A DNA stretch of 64,000 nucleotides, from the NCBI RefSeq assembly GCF_000497575.1, contig NZ_APJI01000021.1, positions 1 through 64,000 of the forward strand, written 5' to 3'. The notes beneath the pieces were generated by a model. That model did not search any database, was not told the origin of the DNA, and worked only from the letters and a program-made list of their open reading frames with translations. This stretch comes from Afipia sp. OHSU_II-C1. Lineage in GTDB: Bacteria; Pseudomonadota; Alphaproteobacteria; Rhizobiales; Xanthobacteraceae. Position numbers and translations under genes: made by a program. This document shows, piece after piece, positions 9,186 through 18,449 of this stretch (positions are counted from its first letter, which is position 1; each line of letters begins with the position of its first letter).

Positions 9186-10456
9186 CATCCTCAGTCACAC
9201 TGGCGCAGCGCGCGCGCAATGTAAGCCACGCCGGCGCGCGGTATCAGATTTGCCTGATTCATCCATTCGATCCGCGCGGCGAGAAAGTCGGCGGCCTGGA
9301 AACCTATATCCGGGATTTCATCACGTTTCACCCGACCGATACCGATCTGCTTTTCATCGGCACCGATTCCGTCGGCGATCTAAAGCTCGGAGAGGTCCAC
9401 AAGCTCACCTTTAGGGGCCGCACGTTCGATTTTCTGCCCATACTGCATTACTCTGACAGTCGGGCGCGGGAAGCCGCCCGCACTATCCGCTCGTCACTGA
9501 CCGGGCAGTTCTTCGTCGCGCTTCTACGCAACTTCGGCCTGATCTCCCGACAGATTCGCAAGAGGCGATGCTCGATCGACCTGCGCCGTGTTGAATTCTC
9601 CTGGCTACCGGCTGTCCTTCGCCTTCCGTTCGTCCAGATGCTTCACGGCGAGGGCGTTCCCAAGCTCCAGATGGATTCGCTGCTTCGCAGATATTCCTTC
9701 GTCCACAATGCCGGCGAGCGCTTTGCCATGGCGACGAGTGAGAAATTCCTGTGCGTGAATCCATACATCACCGAACGTCTTCAGAAAACCTATCCTCGTC
9801 AGAGAGAGAAGATCGACACGCTGTGGACCTGGGTCAATACCGATATCTTCAAGCCTCAACCCCTGCCTCGCGATAACAAGTCTTTCCGCGTCGTTTTTGC
9901 CGGCCGGCTCGACGAGTTCAAGGATCCGGCGCTGATGTTCCGGACCATCGACCGTCTGCGTCAGGTGATGCCGGAGAAGGTGGAATTTCATTACATTGGC
10001 ACCAGTGATCCGCATCGATTCCCGGAGTTCGCGGCGATCGAGACCATCACAGTTCGTCATGGATTCAAGGACGCAGCCGGAATGGCTGCGACGCTCGCGT
10101 CAGTTCATGCAGGCATTCTGACCTCCGAGTTCGAGGGAATGCCGCGATTTGTTCTCGAAACCCTTGGGGTGGGACGACCCGTTGTTGCCGTGCATCTACC
10201 TCAACTCGAGGCGGTGATCCGCGATGGCGAAGCCGGGTATCTCGTTCCGCGAAGCGACTCAAAGGATGACATGGTGGAGCGCCTCGTTCACCGTTTCATC
10301 GACGTTCGCAACGCCATTGCAAGGGACGAGATGGAATCATCCCGTATCGCGGCCAGCATTCGGACCTTTACGCCGGGCACTCAACTCGCCCGTGTCTTCC
10401 GCTATCACCAGGAAATTCAGAACACCCGGGGCTTGGTGACTCCGCAAGCCTATTGA
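9182..10456 (+). CDS. GT4-family glycosyltransferase
   Basis: A 424-residue GT-B enzyme. The start at 9182 overlaps the stop of the GT26 gene. The N-terminal domain has GEKVGGLETYIRDF, the usual glycine-rich acceptor-domain loop, and the C-terminal domain has VFAGRLDEFKDP and the E-x7-E motif EGMPRFVLE, then GVGRPVVAV. It is predicted to extend the lipid-linked repeat unit in the cytoplasm. Confidence 0.87.
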   Translation: MTSSVTLAQRARNVSHAGARYQICLIHPFDPRGEKVGGLETYIRDFITFHPTDTDLLFIGTDSVGDLKLGEVHKLTFRGRTFDFLPILHYSDSRAREAARTIRSSLTGQFFVALLRNFGLISRQIRKRRCSIDLRRVEFSWLPAVLRLPFVQMLHGEGVPKLQMDSLLRRYSFVHNAGERFAMATSEKFLCVNPYITERLQKTYPRQREKIDTLWTWVNTDIFKPQPLPRDNKSFRVVFAGRLDEFKDPALMFRTIDRLRQVMPEKVEFHYIGTSDPHRFPEFAAIETITVRHGFKDAAGMAATLASVHAGILTSEFEGMPRFVLETLGVGRPVVAVHLPQLEAVIRDGEAGYLVPRSDSKDDMVERLVHRFIDVRNAIARDEMESSRIAASIRTFTPGTQLARVFRYHQEIQNTRGLVTPQAY

Positions 10457-10466
10457 GGGACGCTCC

Positions 10467-11702
10467 ATGAATATCCTCTTGCTGACGAGTGAGTTCGCGC
10501 CCGCGACAGGCGGGATTGGAACCTACGCAAAGGAGATCGCATCTGCGGCTACCGAACTCGGCGCGCGGGTCACGGTGGTAGCTCCAGATTACTCTGAATG
10601 TTCGCTGGAGATCGACAGGTCCCTTCCCTTCGAGCTTTATCGCTTTCGCGGTGGGCTACACTCGATGCGGAATCTTCCCGCCAAAATTCTTCTCGCCCGC
10701 AATCGGGTGCGCATCGAAGACTACGATGTAATCCATGCGGCAGATTGGCCGTTCTTCATTCCCTTGGCTCTGTCGCGGCATCGGACCCAGGCGCGCTTAC
10801 TGATGACCGTCCACGGTTCGGAAATCAATGAGACTCAAACACCGCTCAAACGGTTTGCGATTCGAGCTGCAGGCGTATTTGGACCGAGAACCGAGATCGC
10901 TGCCAACAGCCGGTTCACGCGGGAACTTTTTCGAGAACGGTTTACAATTGAAAGCGAGCGCGTTTCCGCGATCCCGCTTGGCGTCTCGGATTTCTGGTTC
11001 GGCCCGCGCAAAAATCGAAAGGCAACGCGTCATGCCTATGGCGTGGGGCTGGATAAGATTGTCATGGTGACCGTCGCCCGTCTTACCCGCCGCAAGGGGC
11101 ACCTCATGACGCTTGCGGCGTTATCGCGCTTGTCGGACGAATTGCGCAGGCGCATCGCCTGGCTCGTGATTGGTCCCAACGGCGAGGCAGATTATGTCGA
11201 GGAATTTCGCGACATGATCGAGACTGCGGATTGCGAAGTTCATCTTCTCGGATCATTGCCGAACGAGAAAATCCGCGACATCTATGGCGCAAGCGATTTC
11301 TTCTGTCTGACCGGAATTCCGGATTCGCTGGGGCGCGTCGAGGGTTTTGGTCTGGTCTATCTCGAGGCAGGTGCGGGTGGCTTGCCGAGTGTCGCGACAG
11401 CAATCGGTGGGGTTCCGGATGCTGTTCTCGCCGACGAGACCGGATTGCTTATTGAGCCCGACGTCGAGGCCGTCGCTCAGGCAATCACTGAACTGGCCGA
11501 AGACAGTAATACCCGCTCAATTCTCGCGGCCGGCGCAGCCACACATGCCCGCGCGCTGTCCTGGGAACGTTGCGCCGCCGAGACATACGGCCTGCCCCGT
11601 TCGAGTTTGCGAACTGGTGTTGAAAAGGTGGAGCAGCCCCTTCCCGCAAGGCCGATGCCCAGGGAACGTCCCGCGCCTCGCGCCGCGGCCGCGGGCCGCT
11701 GA
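10467..11702 (+). CDS. GT4-family glycosyltransferase
   Basis: A 411-residue GT-B glycosyltransferase. It has PATGGIGTYAKEIA near residue 15, VARLTRRKGH near residue 195 (donor-domain start) and the E-x7-E motif EGFGLVYLE near residue 295. The C-terminal 25 residues are Pro/Arg/Ala-rich and look disordered. It starts ten bases after the previous glycosyltransferase and two bases separate it from the next gene, so it is in the same operon. Confidence 0.87.
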   Translation: MNILLLTSEFAPATGGIGTYAKEIASAATELGARVTVVAPDYSECSLEIDRSLPFELYRFRGGLHSMRNLPAKILLARNRVRIEDYDVIHAADWPFFIPLALSRHRTQARLLMTVHGSEINETQTPLKRFAIRAAGVFGPRTEIAANSRFTRELFRERFTIESERVSAIPLGVSDFWFGPRKNRKATRHAYGVGLDKIVMVTVARLTRRKGHLMTLAALSRLSDELRRRIAWLVIGPNGEADYVEEFRDMIETADCEVHLLGSLPNEKIRDIYGASDFFCLTGIPDSLGRVEGFGLVYLEAGAGGLPSVATAIGGVPDAVLADETGLLIEPDVEAVAQAITELAEDSNTRSILAAGAATHARALSWERCAAETYGLPRSSLRTGVEKVEQPLPARPMPRERPAPRAAAAGR

Positions 11703-11704
11703 CA

Positions 11705-12118
11705 ATGCGAGCGTTGATTGCAGGCGTCACTGGGATTCTGATTGCGGCCAACTCCGCGAATGCTGAAAGCTGCACAAAAAGCCGGGATTATTTGCTTGGA
11801 AGTCTGGGCGGGGACCTGATGCAACCCCCGCAATCCTATCAAAACCTGTTCAAGATCTGTCTTGCGACCATGAACATGTCGAACGTCAAGGACGCCTTTA
11901 TCCTGAGAGACGGTGGGATCGCTGTAATCCCGAAACAGGACAGCGTGGCGGCAACGGCTGCGACGCTGTCAGCCTTCTGCGATGCCTACCCGCGCGGCAC
12001 CTTGCGGTTTCTCAGCCGCAAGGATCTTGTTCAGCCCCCCTCGGTGACGAGCATTGTCCGAATGTCATCCACCGCATCGACGCCTTGCCGGAAGATAAAG
12101 GGCAATGCTTCGTCCTGA
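11705..12118 (+). CDS. Small secreted protein of unknown function at the end of the exopolysaccharide operon
   Basis: A 137-residue protein that I do not recognise. Residues 1-21 form a clear signal peptide ending ANSANA, followed directly by ESCTKS. The mature part has four cysteines and no membrane segment, so it is probably periplasmic. It is two bases from the last glycosyltransferase gene and so co-transcribed. The C-terminal 30 residues are basic and Ser/Thr-rich. A periplasmic helper in polymer assembly or export is a guess from position only. Confidence 0.65.
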   Translation: MRALIAGVTGILIAANSANAESCTKSRDYLLGSLGGDLMQPPQSYQNLFKICLATMNMSNVKDAFILRDGGIAVIPKQDSVAATAATLSAFCDAYPRGTLRFLSRKDLVQPPSVTSIVRMSSTASTPCRKIKGNASS

Positions 12119-12179
12119 GCATTCGACCAGGCCAATCTCGCACAGGGGATGAGATCAGCAGACCGCCGGCATGATGCTG

Positions 12180-12392
12180 CTATCTGCAGCGACGCACACG
12201 CACGCCATCGACCCACACCGTACGGCAAACAACGGCCGGCGGCCGGCGCACAACCACAGCTCCCCGGGCCCCGGCGCAGCCGGCGCGGTACACTCCGCGG
12301 GCGCAAACCGCCGCATTGGCATCAGTCGTTTCGACAACCATTGTTCCTGAAAATGCCAGGATGGCGGAGGCAATAAGCAGAAGCGAGCGCAT
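12180..12392 (-). CDS. Small secreted Arg/Val-rich protein
   Basis: A 70-residue protein. The start at 12392 has AAGGAG eight bases upstream and gives a signal peptide (MRSLLLIASAILAF) cleaved near DANAA. The mature peptide, about 40 residues, holds four cysteines (VCARG, AGCAG, VCRTV, RRCR) and many Arg and Val. Short exported proteins of this kind are common in the Bradyrhizobium group, with no known function. The open frame extends 13 codons further upstream, which I consider untranslated. Confidence 0.6.
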   Translation of the reverse strand: MRSLLLIASAILAFSGTMVVETTDANAAVCARGVYRAGCAGARGAVVVRRPPAVVCRTVWVDGVRVRRCR

Positions 12393-12465
12393 GGCAAACT
12401 CCTTAAGCTGTCTTGGTTGATCTTGGGGCAAACAACATTCGCAAGGGCGCGTCAGGACCTGAGAA

Positions 12466-12687
12466 CTATTTCTTCTCTGCTGCAGTTAGCACTTTCTTGC
12501 ATTCAGGTGTGAGCTTGTCGCTTGACTTGGACAGGCAGGCGATAATTCGCCCTCCTCCCGGAGCAACGCCTTTACAGAATTTTTCATAGTCCCCCATGCA
12601 AGCGCTGCGCTGCTCGGCTGTCAGATCCTGTGAGTACGCGGAGCTGGAGACGCACAGAAGAGCGGCTATCAACATGGCATGTCGCAT
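12466..12687 (-). CDS. Single-unit cysteine-rich repeat secreted protein
   Basis: A 73-residue protein. Signal peptide 1-20 ends SSAYS; the mature part is one cysteine-rich repeat: RSACMGDYEKFCKGVAPGGG, then ACLS and PECKKVL. The spacing C-x7-C-x11-C-x12-C is that of the Cys-rich FGFR-like repeat found in small bacterial exported proteins. It is a single-unit relative of the protein encoded at 13119-13850. Four cysteines per unit suggest two disulfides in the periplasm. Function is unknown. Confidence 0.75.
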   Translation of the reverse strand: MRHAMLIAALLCVSSSAYSQDLTAEQRSACMGDYEKFCKGVAPGGGRIIACLSKSSDKLTPECKKVLTAAEKK

Positions 12688-12928
12688 GTGTTTGTTCCTT
12701 TCCGATTCTCAGTTGATCGTGTGTGGCAAACAGAGATTCATTCCCTGCCGTTCCGCACGTGTCTTGGGGAAACGATAAATTGGGGTTCTTGCTTCTTGTT
12801 TAGGGAGCCGCTGTACTGAGACGAACCAAGGCCTTTGATCAGACAACCGTTCAAGGCCAGTTTGTCGCACGCGGTCAGTCGCGGGGGGAGAACCATGCAG
12901 GACATCAGGACTAGGTGGCTTACATTCT

Positions 12929-13270
12929 ATGCTGAGCATCTCGATGCAAGCCTCGAAGGAAATGTTCGGTCACGTCGAAAAAATGATTGTGGCCACGTTG
13001 GTCATATCAGCAGGCGCACATGTCTCCAGCACCGACCCGGCCATACTTCTGTTCGGTTACTTGCGTCATAGCTTCATTGGCCGCGGCGTCAAACTATTCG
13101 GTATCGTTCTTCTCTTTCTCAATTTTCTCGACGGCTTCTACAAACTTCAGGCGCGACGCCGTCACAAAGTGTGCGGACATCCGCTCCGCAGGCGGATCTC
13201 AGGACAAACAATTCCTCCCGCGGCCGCATTGGGCGCAAGACCAGGGCGGGCGCCGGGGCTGCTGCTGTAG
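12929..13270 (+). CDS. Possible small membrane protein, probably with a foreign C-terminal tail
   Basis: An open frame of 113 codons. Residues 18-70 look like a real membrane protein: two hydrophobic stretches (MIVATLVISAGAHV and LFGIVLLFLNFLDGF) and a basic end (ARRRHK). From about residue 81 the frame runs antisense through the Cys-rich gene on the other strand and becomes Arg/Pro-rich, as expected of an accidental tail. No strong ribosome site is visible; starts at 12944 or 12962 are equally possible. It may be a gene whose true end was lost at a rearrangement near 13150. Confidence 0.35.
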   Translation: MLSISMQASKEMFGHVEKMIVATLVISAGAHVSSTDPAILLFGYLRHSFIGRGVKLFGIVLLFLNFLDGFYKLQARRRHKVCGHPLRRRISGQTIPPAAALGARPGRAPGLLL

Positions 13271-13850
13271 CTCCTGCGGGGGCCGCCGGTGTGCCCCCGG
13301 CGGCCGGCGCGGTTGCGGTGCCGCTCACCGCGCTCACCGCCTGCTGGCAACTCGCCGAAAGCTTTGACTTGTTCTTTTCAAGACAATTCAACGCCGGCGC
13401 ACCGCCGGGCGGGACACTGGCGCAGTTCTTCTGGTAGTCCGAGCGGCAGGCGCTGCGCATGGCTGCTGTCTGCGCGTCGCTCGGCTTTTGCGCTGATGTG
13501 GTCGCTGCTGCTTTGGGAGCAGCGGCTGGCGCAGCCGCTTTCGCCGGCGCTGACGCGGCGGGAGCCGGTGCAGTTTCTGCGTTCGGTGCAGCGGCCGGTT
13601 CGATAGCCCTGACCGCCTGCTGGCAGGAGCCCGACAGCTTCGACATATTCTTCTGCAGGCACTGCAACGAAGCGGCTCCGCCGGGCGGTACGCTGGCGCA
13701 ATTCGCTTCATAGTCCGAGCGGCATGCAGAGCGGATGGCATTTCGTTGCTCATCGGTAGGTTGCTGGGCGACGACCAACATCGTTGTCACCCAGAAAATC
13801 GTTGCCGTGAGCGACCATAGCGTTGCCACACGTCTCAACGTGTCGATCAT
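13119..13850 (-). CDS. Exported protein with two full and one broken cysteine-rich repeat
   Basis: A 243-residue protein. An N-terminal hydrophobic segment (residues 10-29, ending VVAQQ) acts as signal peptide or anchor. Two near-identical Cys-rich units follow (RSACRSDYEANCASVPPGG at about 41 and RSACRSDYQKNCASVPPGG at about 131), each ending in SCQQAV. They are joined by Ala/Pro-rich linkers. A third unit begins RSACGADVRTLCDGVAP at about 218 but stops after 9 more residues without its last two cysteines. Members of this family usually finish the unit, so the 3' end looks truncated. Function is unknown; likely periplasmic or surface. Confidence 0.72.
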   Translation of the reverse strand: MIDTLRRVATLWSLTATIFWVTTMLVVAQQPTDEQRNAIRSACRSDYEANCASVPPGGAASLQCLQKNMSKLSGSCQQAVRAIEPAAAPNAETAPAPAASAPAKAAAPAAAPKAAATTSAQKPSDAQTAAMRSACRSDYQKNCASVPPGGAPALNCLEKNKSKLSASCQQAVSAVSGTATAPAAGGTPAAPAGATAAAPAPALVLRPMRPREELFVLRSACGADVRTLCDGVAPEVCRSRREN

Positions 13851-14008
13851 TTGAAGAAATCCTTATTGGCGTCCGAAGGACGATGCCCGCAAAGAAGTGA
13901 ATTCAAAAAAATTGTCAGAAAATTCCTAGCGGTCGATATCATTTTCTCTTTTGGGTTCCACCGCAAGTAGATTGTTGGTATCCATGAGACAGTGATTGTT
14001 ATCTCCGA

Positions 14009-14024
14009 GCGGAATAATTTCCGC
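14009..14024. promoter_or_regulatory. 16-bp palindrome upstream of the RND efflux operon
   Basis: GCGGAATAATTTCCGC has perfect 6-base arms around TAAT and lies 27 bases before the adaptor start, inside the 200-bp region divergent to the Cys-rich gene. Position and symmetry fit an operator for a repressor, or a leader hairpin. No TetR or MarR gene is nearby, so the partner is unknown. Confidence 0.4.
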
Positions 14025-14051
14025 GAAAAGAAATTTTAACAGGGCATCGAA

Positions 14052-15251
14052 ATGAAACCTTCGTGTCCGGCCAGCATTAAATTTCCCAGCGTTGCGAAGC
14101 GCAGCGCATCATCTAGGCTGCGTATTCCTCCAGTCATTTTTTTACTGACTGCGCTAACAGCTTGCGAACAGAATAGTTTTGTACCGCCGCCACCGCCGAA
14201 GGTTGACGTTGGTCATCCTGTGCAGCGCACCATCACTCGGTATTTAACAGCCACTGGCAATACCGGACCGGTCAACACGGTCGACCTTGTTGCCCGCGTC
14301 CAGGGATTTCTCCAATCGATCTCCTATCAGGATGGGGCTTTCGTAAAGCAGGGCACGACGCTATTCACAATCGAGCCTGAAACTTACAAGCTGAAGCTGG
14401 AGCAGGCACAGGCGGCGGAAGCTGGTGCGCAGGCCTCGTTGAGGCAGGCTGAGTCCGACTTCAAGCGTCAATCCGATCTGGTCTCGCGGCAGGTCGTGTC
14501 GCAGGCGACTCTCGAACAGTCCACATCCTCAAGGGATAATGCGCAAGCCAATCTCCAGCAGGCTCAGGTCAATACAAAGATCGCGGCAGTCAATTACGGC
14601 TATACGAATGTCACCGCGCCGTTCGACGGAGTCGTGAGCGCGCGTCTCGTCTCGATCGGCGAACTCGTCGGTGCTTCTTCGCCGACCCAGCTCGCGACCA
14701 TCGTTCAGCAAAGTCCGATCTATGTAAATTTCAACGTCAATGAACAGGACGTTTTGCGGATACGCGCGGCTGCCGCTGAGAAGGGTCTCACGACGAAGGA
14801 TCTCAAGGAAACGCCGATCGAGGTCGGGCTTCAGACCGAAAGTGGCTTTCCTCACCGAGGAAAGCTCGACTACGCCGCGCCGACGGTCAATCAGTCGACC
14901 GGAACGCTTGCAGTCCGCGGAATTCTGACAAACGCCGACCGGGTGCTGCTGCCGGGATATTTCGTACGCGTTCGCGTTCCTCTCGATCAGCAGAAGGATG
15001 CCTTGCTGATTCCCGATGTCGCGTTGGGAAGCGATCAGGCTGGAAGATATGTCCTTGTGGTCAACAAGGAGAATGTCGTCGAACAACGCAAGGTACAGAC
15101 CGGCCCTCTCGAAGGTGAGTTGCGTGTGGTCGAAGACGGACTGAAACCTGATGACCGTGTTGTGATCGCTGGCCTGTTGCGCGCAATTCCCGGCCAGAAG
15201 GTCGATCCTCAGTTGCAAAAAATAGAACAGCCTCGCGCTTCGACAAACTAG
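14052..15251 (+). CDS. RND efflux periplasmic adaptor (membrane fusion lipoprotein)
   Basis: A 399-residue MFP-family adaptor. The N-terminal segment ends in a lipobox (LTALTACEQ), so the mature protein should be anchored by lipid at that Cys (residue 38). A Pro run (PPPPPKVDVG) precedes the lipoyl half-motif VQGFLQSISYQDGAFVKQG, a long coiled-coil hairpin (about residues 108-180) and the second lipoyl half TAPFDGVVSARLVSIG. A beta-barrel and membrane-proximal domain follow. It bridges the pump encoded 15 bases downstream to an outer-membrane channel that is not encoded here. Confidence 0.92.
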   Translation: MKPSCPASIKFPSVAKRSASSRLRIPPVIFLLTALTACEQNSFVPPPPPKVDVGHPVQRTITRYLTATGNTGPVNTVDLVARVQGFLQSISYQDGAFVKQGTTLFTIEPETYKLKLEQAQAAEAGAQASLRQAESDFKRQSDLVSRQVVSQATLEQSTSSRDNAQANLQQAQVNTKIAAVNYGYTNVTAPFDGVVSARLVSIGELVGASSPTQLATIVQQSPIYVNFNVNEQDVLRIRAAAAEKGLTTKDLKETPIEVGLQTESGFPHRGKLDYAAPTVNQSTGTLAVRGILTNADRVLLPGYFVRVRVPLDQQKDALLIPDVALGSDQAGRYVLVVNKENVVEQRKVQTGPLEGELRVVEDGLKPDDRVVIAGLLRAIPGQKVDPQLQKIEQPRASTN

Positions 15252-15266
15252 GACCGGAAACCGGCC

Positions 15267-18200
15267 ATGATCTCGAAATTCTTCATCGAACGGCCGGTCC
15301 TTTCAAACGTCATCGCGATCCTGATGATCCTGATCGGCGGCGTGGCCTTGTTGGGCCTTGCCGTCGCACAGTACCCCGACGTGGTTCCGCCGACCGTGCA
15401 GGTCACGACACGCTATCCAGGCGCTAGCGCCAAGACGGTCATCGACACCGTCGCGCTGCCGATCGAGCAGCAGGTGAACGGCGTCGAAGGCATGCTCTAC
15501 ATGCAGTCCTACAGCGCTGCTGATGGCACCTACTCGCTCACAGTAACATTCAAGATCGGCACCGATCTGAATTTCGCGCAGGTGCTGGTCCAAAATCGGG
15601 TTTCCAGTGCGTTATCCTCCCTTCCACAATCGGTTCAGACGCAAGGTGTCACGGTCCAGAAGAGGTCGACAGCAATCCTGCTGTTCGTAACTCTGACTTC
15701 ACCTAACGCCACCTACGACAGCCTCTTTCTCAGCAACTACGCCACGATCAACATTCGGGATGAGCTATCGCGCCTTTCCGGAGTTGGTAACGTTACCGTT
15801 TTTGGTGCCGGTCAATACTCCATGCGAGTCTGGCTTGATCCAGACAGGCTGCAAGCCCTGGCGCTCACGCCTCAGGATGTCATCCAGGCAATTCAGCAGC
15901 AGAGCCAGCAAGTCACTGCCGGGCAAATCGGAATGCCCCCGACGCCCCCCGGGCACGCGTTCCAGTACACTCTCAACATCAACGGTCGGCTCGAAGATGC
16001 CCGCGAATTTGAAAATGTGATTGTCAAGACCGGTAACAACGGCGATGTGGTCCGCGTTCGTGACATCGGGCGCGTTGAACTTGGCGCCCAGACCTATAGC
16101 CAAATATTTTCGCTGGACGGAAAACCAGCGATCGGAATTGGCGTCTTTCAGTCACCGGGCGCGAACGCGCTTCAGGTCCAGCAGGCCGTAAAGCAGAAGA
16201 TGGCAGATTTGGCCCGCGGATTCCCGCAGGACGTGAAGTTCGACATTCCGTTCGACACGACAAAATTTGTCACGGCGTCGATTCACGAAGTTTATAAAAC
16301 ATTGATCGAGGCGGGATTTCTTGTCCTCGTTGTGATTCTGGTATTCTTGCAGGACTGGCGCGCCATGCTGGTTCCGGCAACGACAGTCCCAGTTACCATC
16401 ATCGGGGCTTTTGCCGCGATGGCGGCGCTTGGCTTCACCATCAACCTGTCGACACTGTTTGCCATCGTACTTGCGATCGGAATCGTGGTCGACGACGCCA
16501 TCGTCGTCGTTGAAGGGGCTGCCCACAACATTGAGCAGGGCCTGTCGGGTCACGATGCCGCGATCAAGGCGATGGATCAGTTATTCGCGCCGATTATCGG
16601 AATCACACTGGTCCTGGTGTCGGTATTTCTTCCGGCGGCTTTCCTTCCTGGTCTGACCGGCCGCATCTATGCGCAGTTCGCGCTGGTGATCGCCGCAACC
16701 GCTTTGATCAGCGCCATCAATGCTGCGACCCTGAAGCCCACGCAATGCGCGCTCTGGCTTCGGCGGCCAATCCCGCCAGAGCAGCGTAATTGGTTCTATC
16801 GCGGCTTCAACTCGATCTATGACCGGATCGAGAGGGGTTACAGTTCATTTATCGATCGCATGGTTCGGCACAGCAGTATCTCATTGATCATCGCGCTGAT
16901 CCTGATTGCTATCGGCGGCTATGGCCTGTCTCGCGTGCCAACGGGATTTATTCCGATCGAGGATCAGGGATATCTGCTGGCAGCCGTGCAGTTGCCAGAT
17001 GGTGCCGCGCTCGACCGCACCCAGCGCGTGCTGGATCAGGTTACTGAAATCGCCGGAAAGACACCCGGCGTTGCGCAGGTTATCGGCATCTCCGGCATTT
17101 CGGCACTTGATAACAGTTCCAGTCTCGCCAATGCAGGCGTTGCCTATCTCATCCTGAAGGACTGGGAGGCACGTGGTCACGGAGAAGATTTGCGCTCTCT
17201 CGTCGTGGGACTAAATCAGAAGCTCGAGGCGATTCCGGAAGCACGGATTTTCGTGCTTCCCCCTCCGCCCATTCAAGGTATCGGCAATGCCGCCGGTTTT
17301 GCGATGCAGGTTGAGCTGCGTGACGGCAATTCCGATTTCGGCAAGCTCCAGGCCGTCACCCAAGCGGTGGTCGCTAACGCCCAGACGCAAAGCGCGCTAC
17401 AACGTGTCAGTTCTCCGTTCCGCTCAATGGTCCCGCAGTTCGACGTCGAGGTTGACCGGATCAAGACACAAACACTGCATGTCACGACCGATCAGGTATT
17501 CTCGACACTGGCGGCCTATCTCGGGTCGTCCTATGTCAATCAATTTAACAAGTTTGGACGCACCTTTCAGGTCTATGCCCAAGCCGATGCACAGTTCCGC
17601 CTGACTGCTAAGGATATCGCAAACCTGACGGTGCGTAATCAACAAGGCGCGATGATCCCGCTGGGCACGATCGCGACAATTACCCCGGCTGTTGGCCCTT
17701 CTCTGATCAGCCTGTACAACCTCTACCCGTCCGCGACCGTTATTGGATTGCCGTCGCAGGGTTACAGTTCTGGCCAGTCCATTACGCTGATGGAGCAAAT
17801 TGCCGACAAGACATTGCCGCCGGGCACAGGCTACGAGTGGACGGCGATGTCACATCAGGAGAAAGCCGTCGGCAGCCAGATTTACTACGTGTTCGGCCTC
17901 GCCCTGCTGCTGGTTTATCTGGTTCTGGCTGGACAGTATGAAAGCTGGTTTGCACCAATTGCGGTTATTCTTGCCGTGCCGCTATCCCTGCTCGGACCTA
18001 TGGCAGTCCTCACAGGGCTAAGGATCGAAAACAACCTTTACACACAGATCGGACTGATCCTGTTGATCGCGTTGTCGGCCAAGAACGCCATTCTCATTGT
18101 GGAAGTCGCGCTGGAACTCCATGTCCGGGATCGCAGACCACTGCTGGAATCTGCCGTCGAAGCCGCGCGGGCAAGGTTCCGGCCAATCCTGATGACGTCG

Positions 18201-18425
18201 TTTGCCTTTATCCTCGGCGTGGCTCCGCTGGTGTTCGCTACCGGCGCCGGCGCGAGTGCCCGTAAGTCAATCGGCATCACCGTGTTCAGCGGGATGCTTG
18301 CTTCGACCTGCCTTGCCGTTCTGTTCGTTCCGACATTCTTTGTCGTGATACAGCGGTTCGAGAACTGGCTCGCCGAGCGCAAGACGAAGAAGGCCGCCTC
18401 GCAGCCAGTCGGAGCGGGACCTTAG
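15267..18425 (+). CDS. RND multidrug efflux pump, inner-membrane subunit (HAE1 / AcrB-like)
   Basis: 1052 residues, the normal length of the family. Twelve membrane segments arranged as two halves with large periplasmic loops. The proton-relay acidic pair is in IGIVVDDAIVVVEG (TM4) and the matching Lys in LSAKNAILIVE (TM10). The N-terminus MISKFFIERPVLSNVIAILM is typical of AcrB, MexB and OqxB. It exports hydrophobic compounds driven by the proton gradient, together with the adaptor gene upstream. No TolC-type channel or repressor gene lies beside it. The gene ends 25 bases from a convergent gene. Confidence 0.95.
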   Translation: MISKFFIERPVLSNVIAILMILIGGVALLGLAVAQYPDVVPPTVQVTTRYPGASAKTVIDTVALPIEQQVNGVEGMLYMQSYSAADGTYSLTVTFKIGTDLNFAQVLVQNRVSSALSSLPQSVQTQGVTVQKRSTAILLFVTLTSPNATYDSLFLSNYATINIRDELSRLSGVGNVTVFGAGQYSMRVWLDPDRLQALALTPQDVIQAIQQQSQQVTAGQIGMPPTPPGHAFQYTLNINGRLEDAREFENVIVKTGNNGDVVRVRDIGRVELGAQTYSQIFSLDGKPAIGIGVFQSPGANALQVQQAVKQKMADLARGFPQDVKFDIPFDTTKFVTASIHEVYKTLIEAGFLVLVVILVFLQDWRAMLVPATTVPVTIIGAFAAMAALGFTINLSTLFAIVLAIGIVVDDAIVVVEGAAHNIEQGLSGHDAAIKAMDQLFAPIIGITLVLVSVFLPAAFLPGLTGRIYAQFALVIAATALISAINAATLKPTQCALWLRRPIPPEQRNWFYRGFNSIYDRIERGYSSFIDRMVRHSSISLIIALILIAIGGYGLSRVPTGFIPIEDQGYLLAAVQLPDGAALDRTQRVLDQVTEIAGKTPGVAQVIGISGISALDNSSSLANAGVAYLILKDWEARGHGEDLRSLVVGLNQKLEAIPEARIFVLPPPPIQGIGNAAGFAMQVELRDGNSDFGKLQAVTQAVVANAQTQSALQRVSSPFRSMVPQFDVEVDRIKTQTLHVTTDQVFSTLAAYLGSSYVNQFNKFGRTFQVYAQADAQFRLTAKDIANLTVRNQQGAMIPLGTIATITPAVGPSLISLYNLYPSATVIGLPSQGYSSGQSITLMEQIADKTLPPGTGYEWTAMSHQEKAVGSQIYYVFGLALLLVYLVLAGQYESWFAPIAVILAVPLSLLGPMAVLTGLRIENNLYTQIGLILLIALSAKNAILIVEVALELHVRDRRPLLESAVEAARARFRPILMTSFAFILGVAPLVFATGAGASARKSIGITVFSGMLASTCLAVLFVPTFFVVIQRFENWLAERKTKKAASQPVGAGP

Positions 18426-18449
18426 CGGCCAGGATATGCTCCGAACTAC

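Noticed and set aside
14529-15218. Minus-strand open frame of 229 codons
   Set aside because: Antisense to the clear RND adaptor gene; composition is that of a mirror frame.
15267-18425. Possible frameshift or inactivation in the RND pump gene
   Set aside because: The frame is intact at 1052 residues, with the TM4 Asp pair and TM10 Lys in place.
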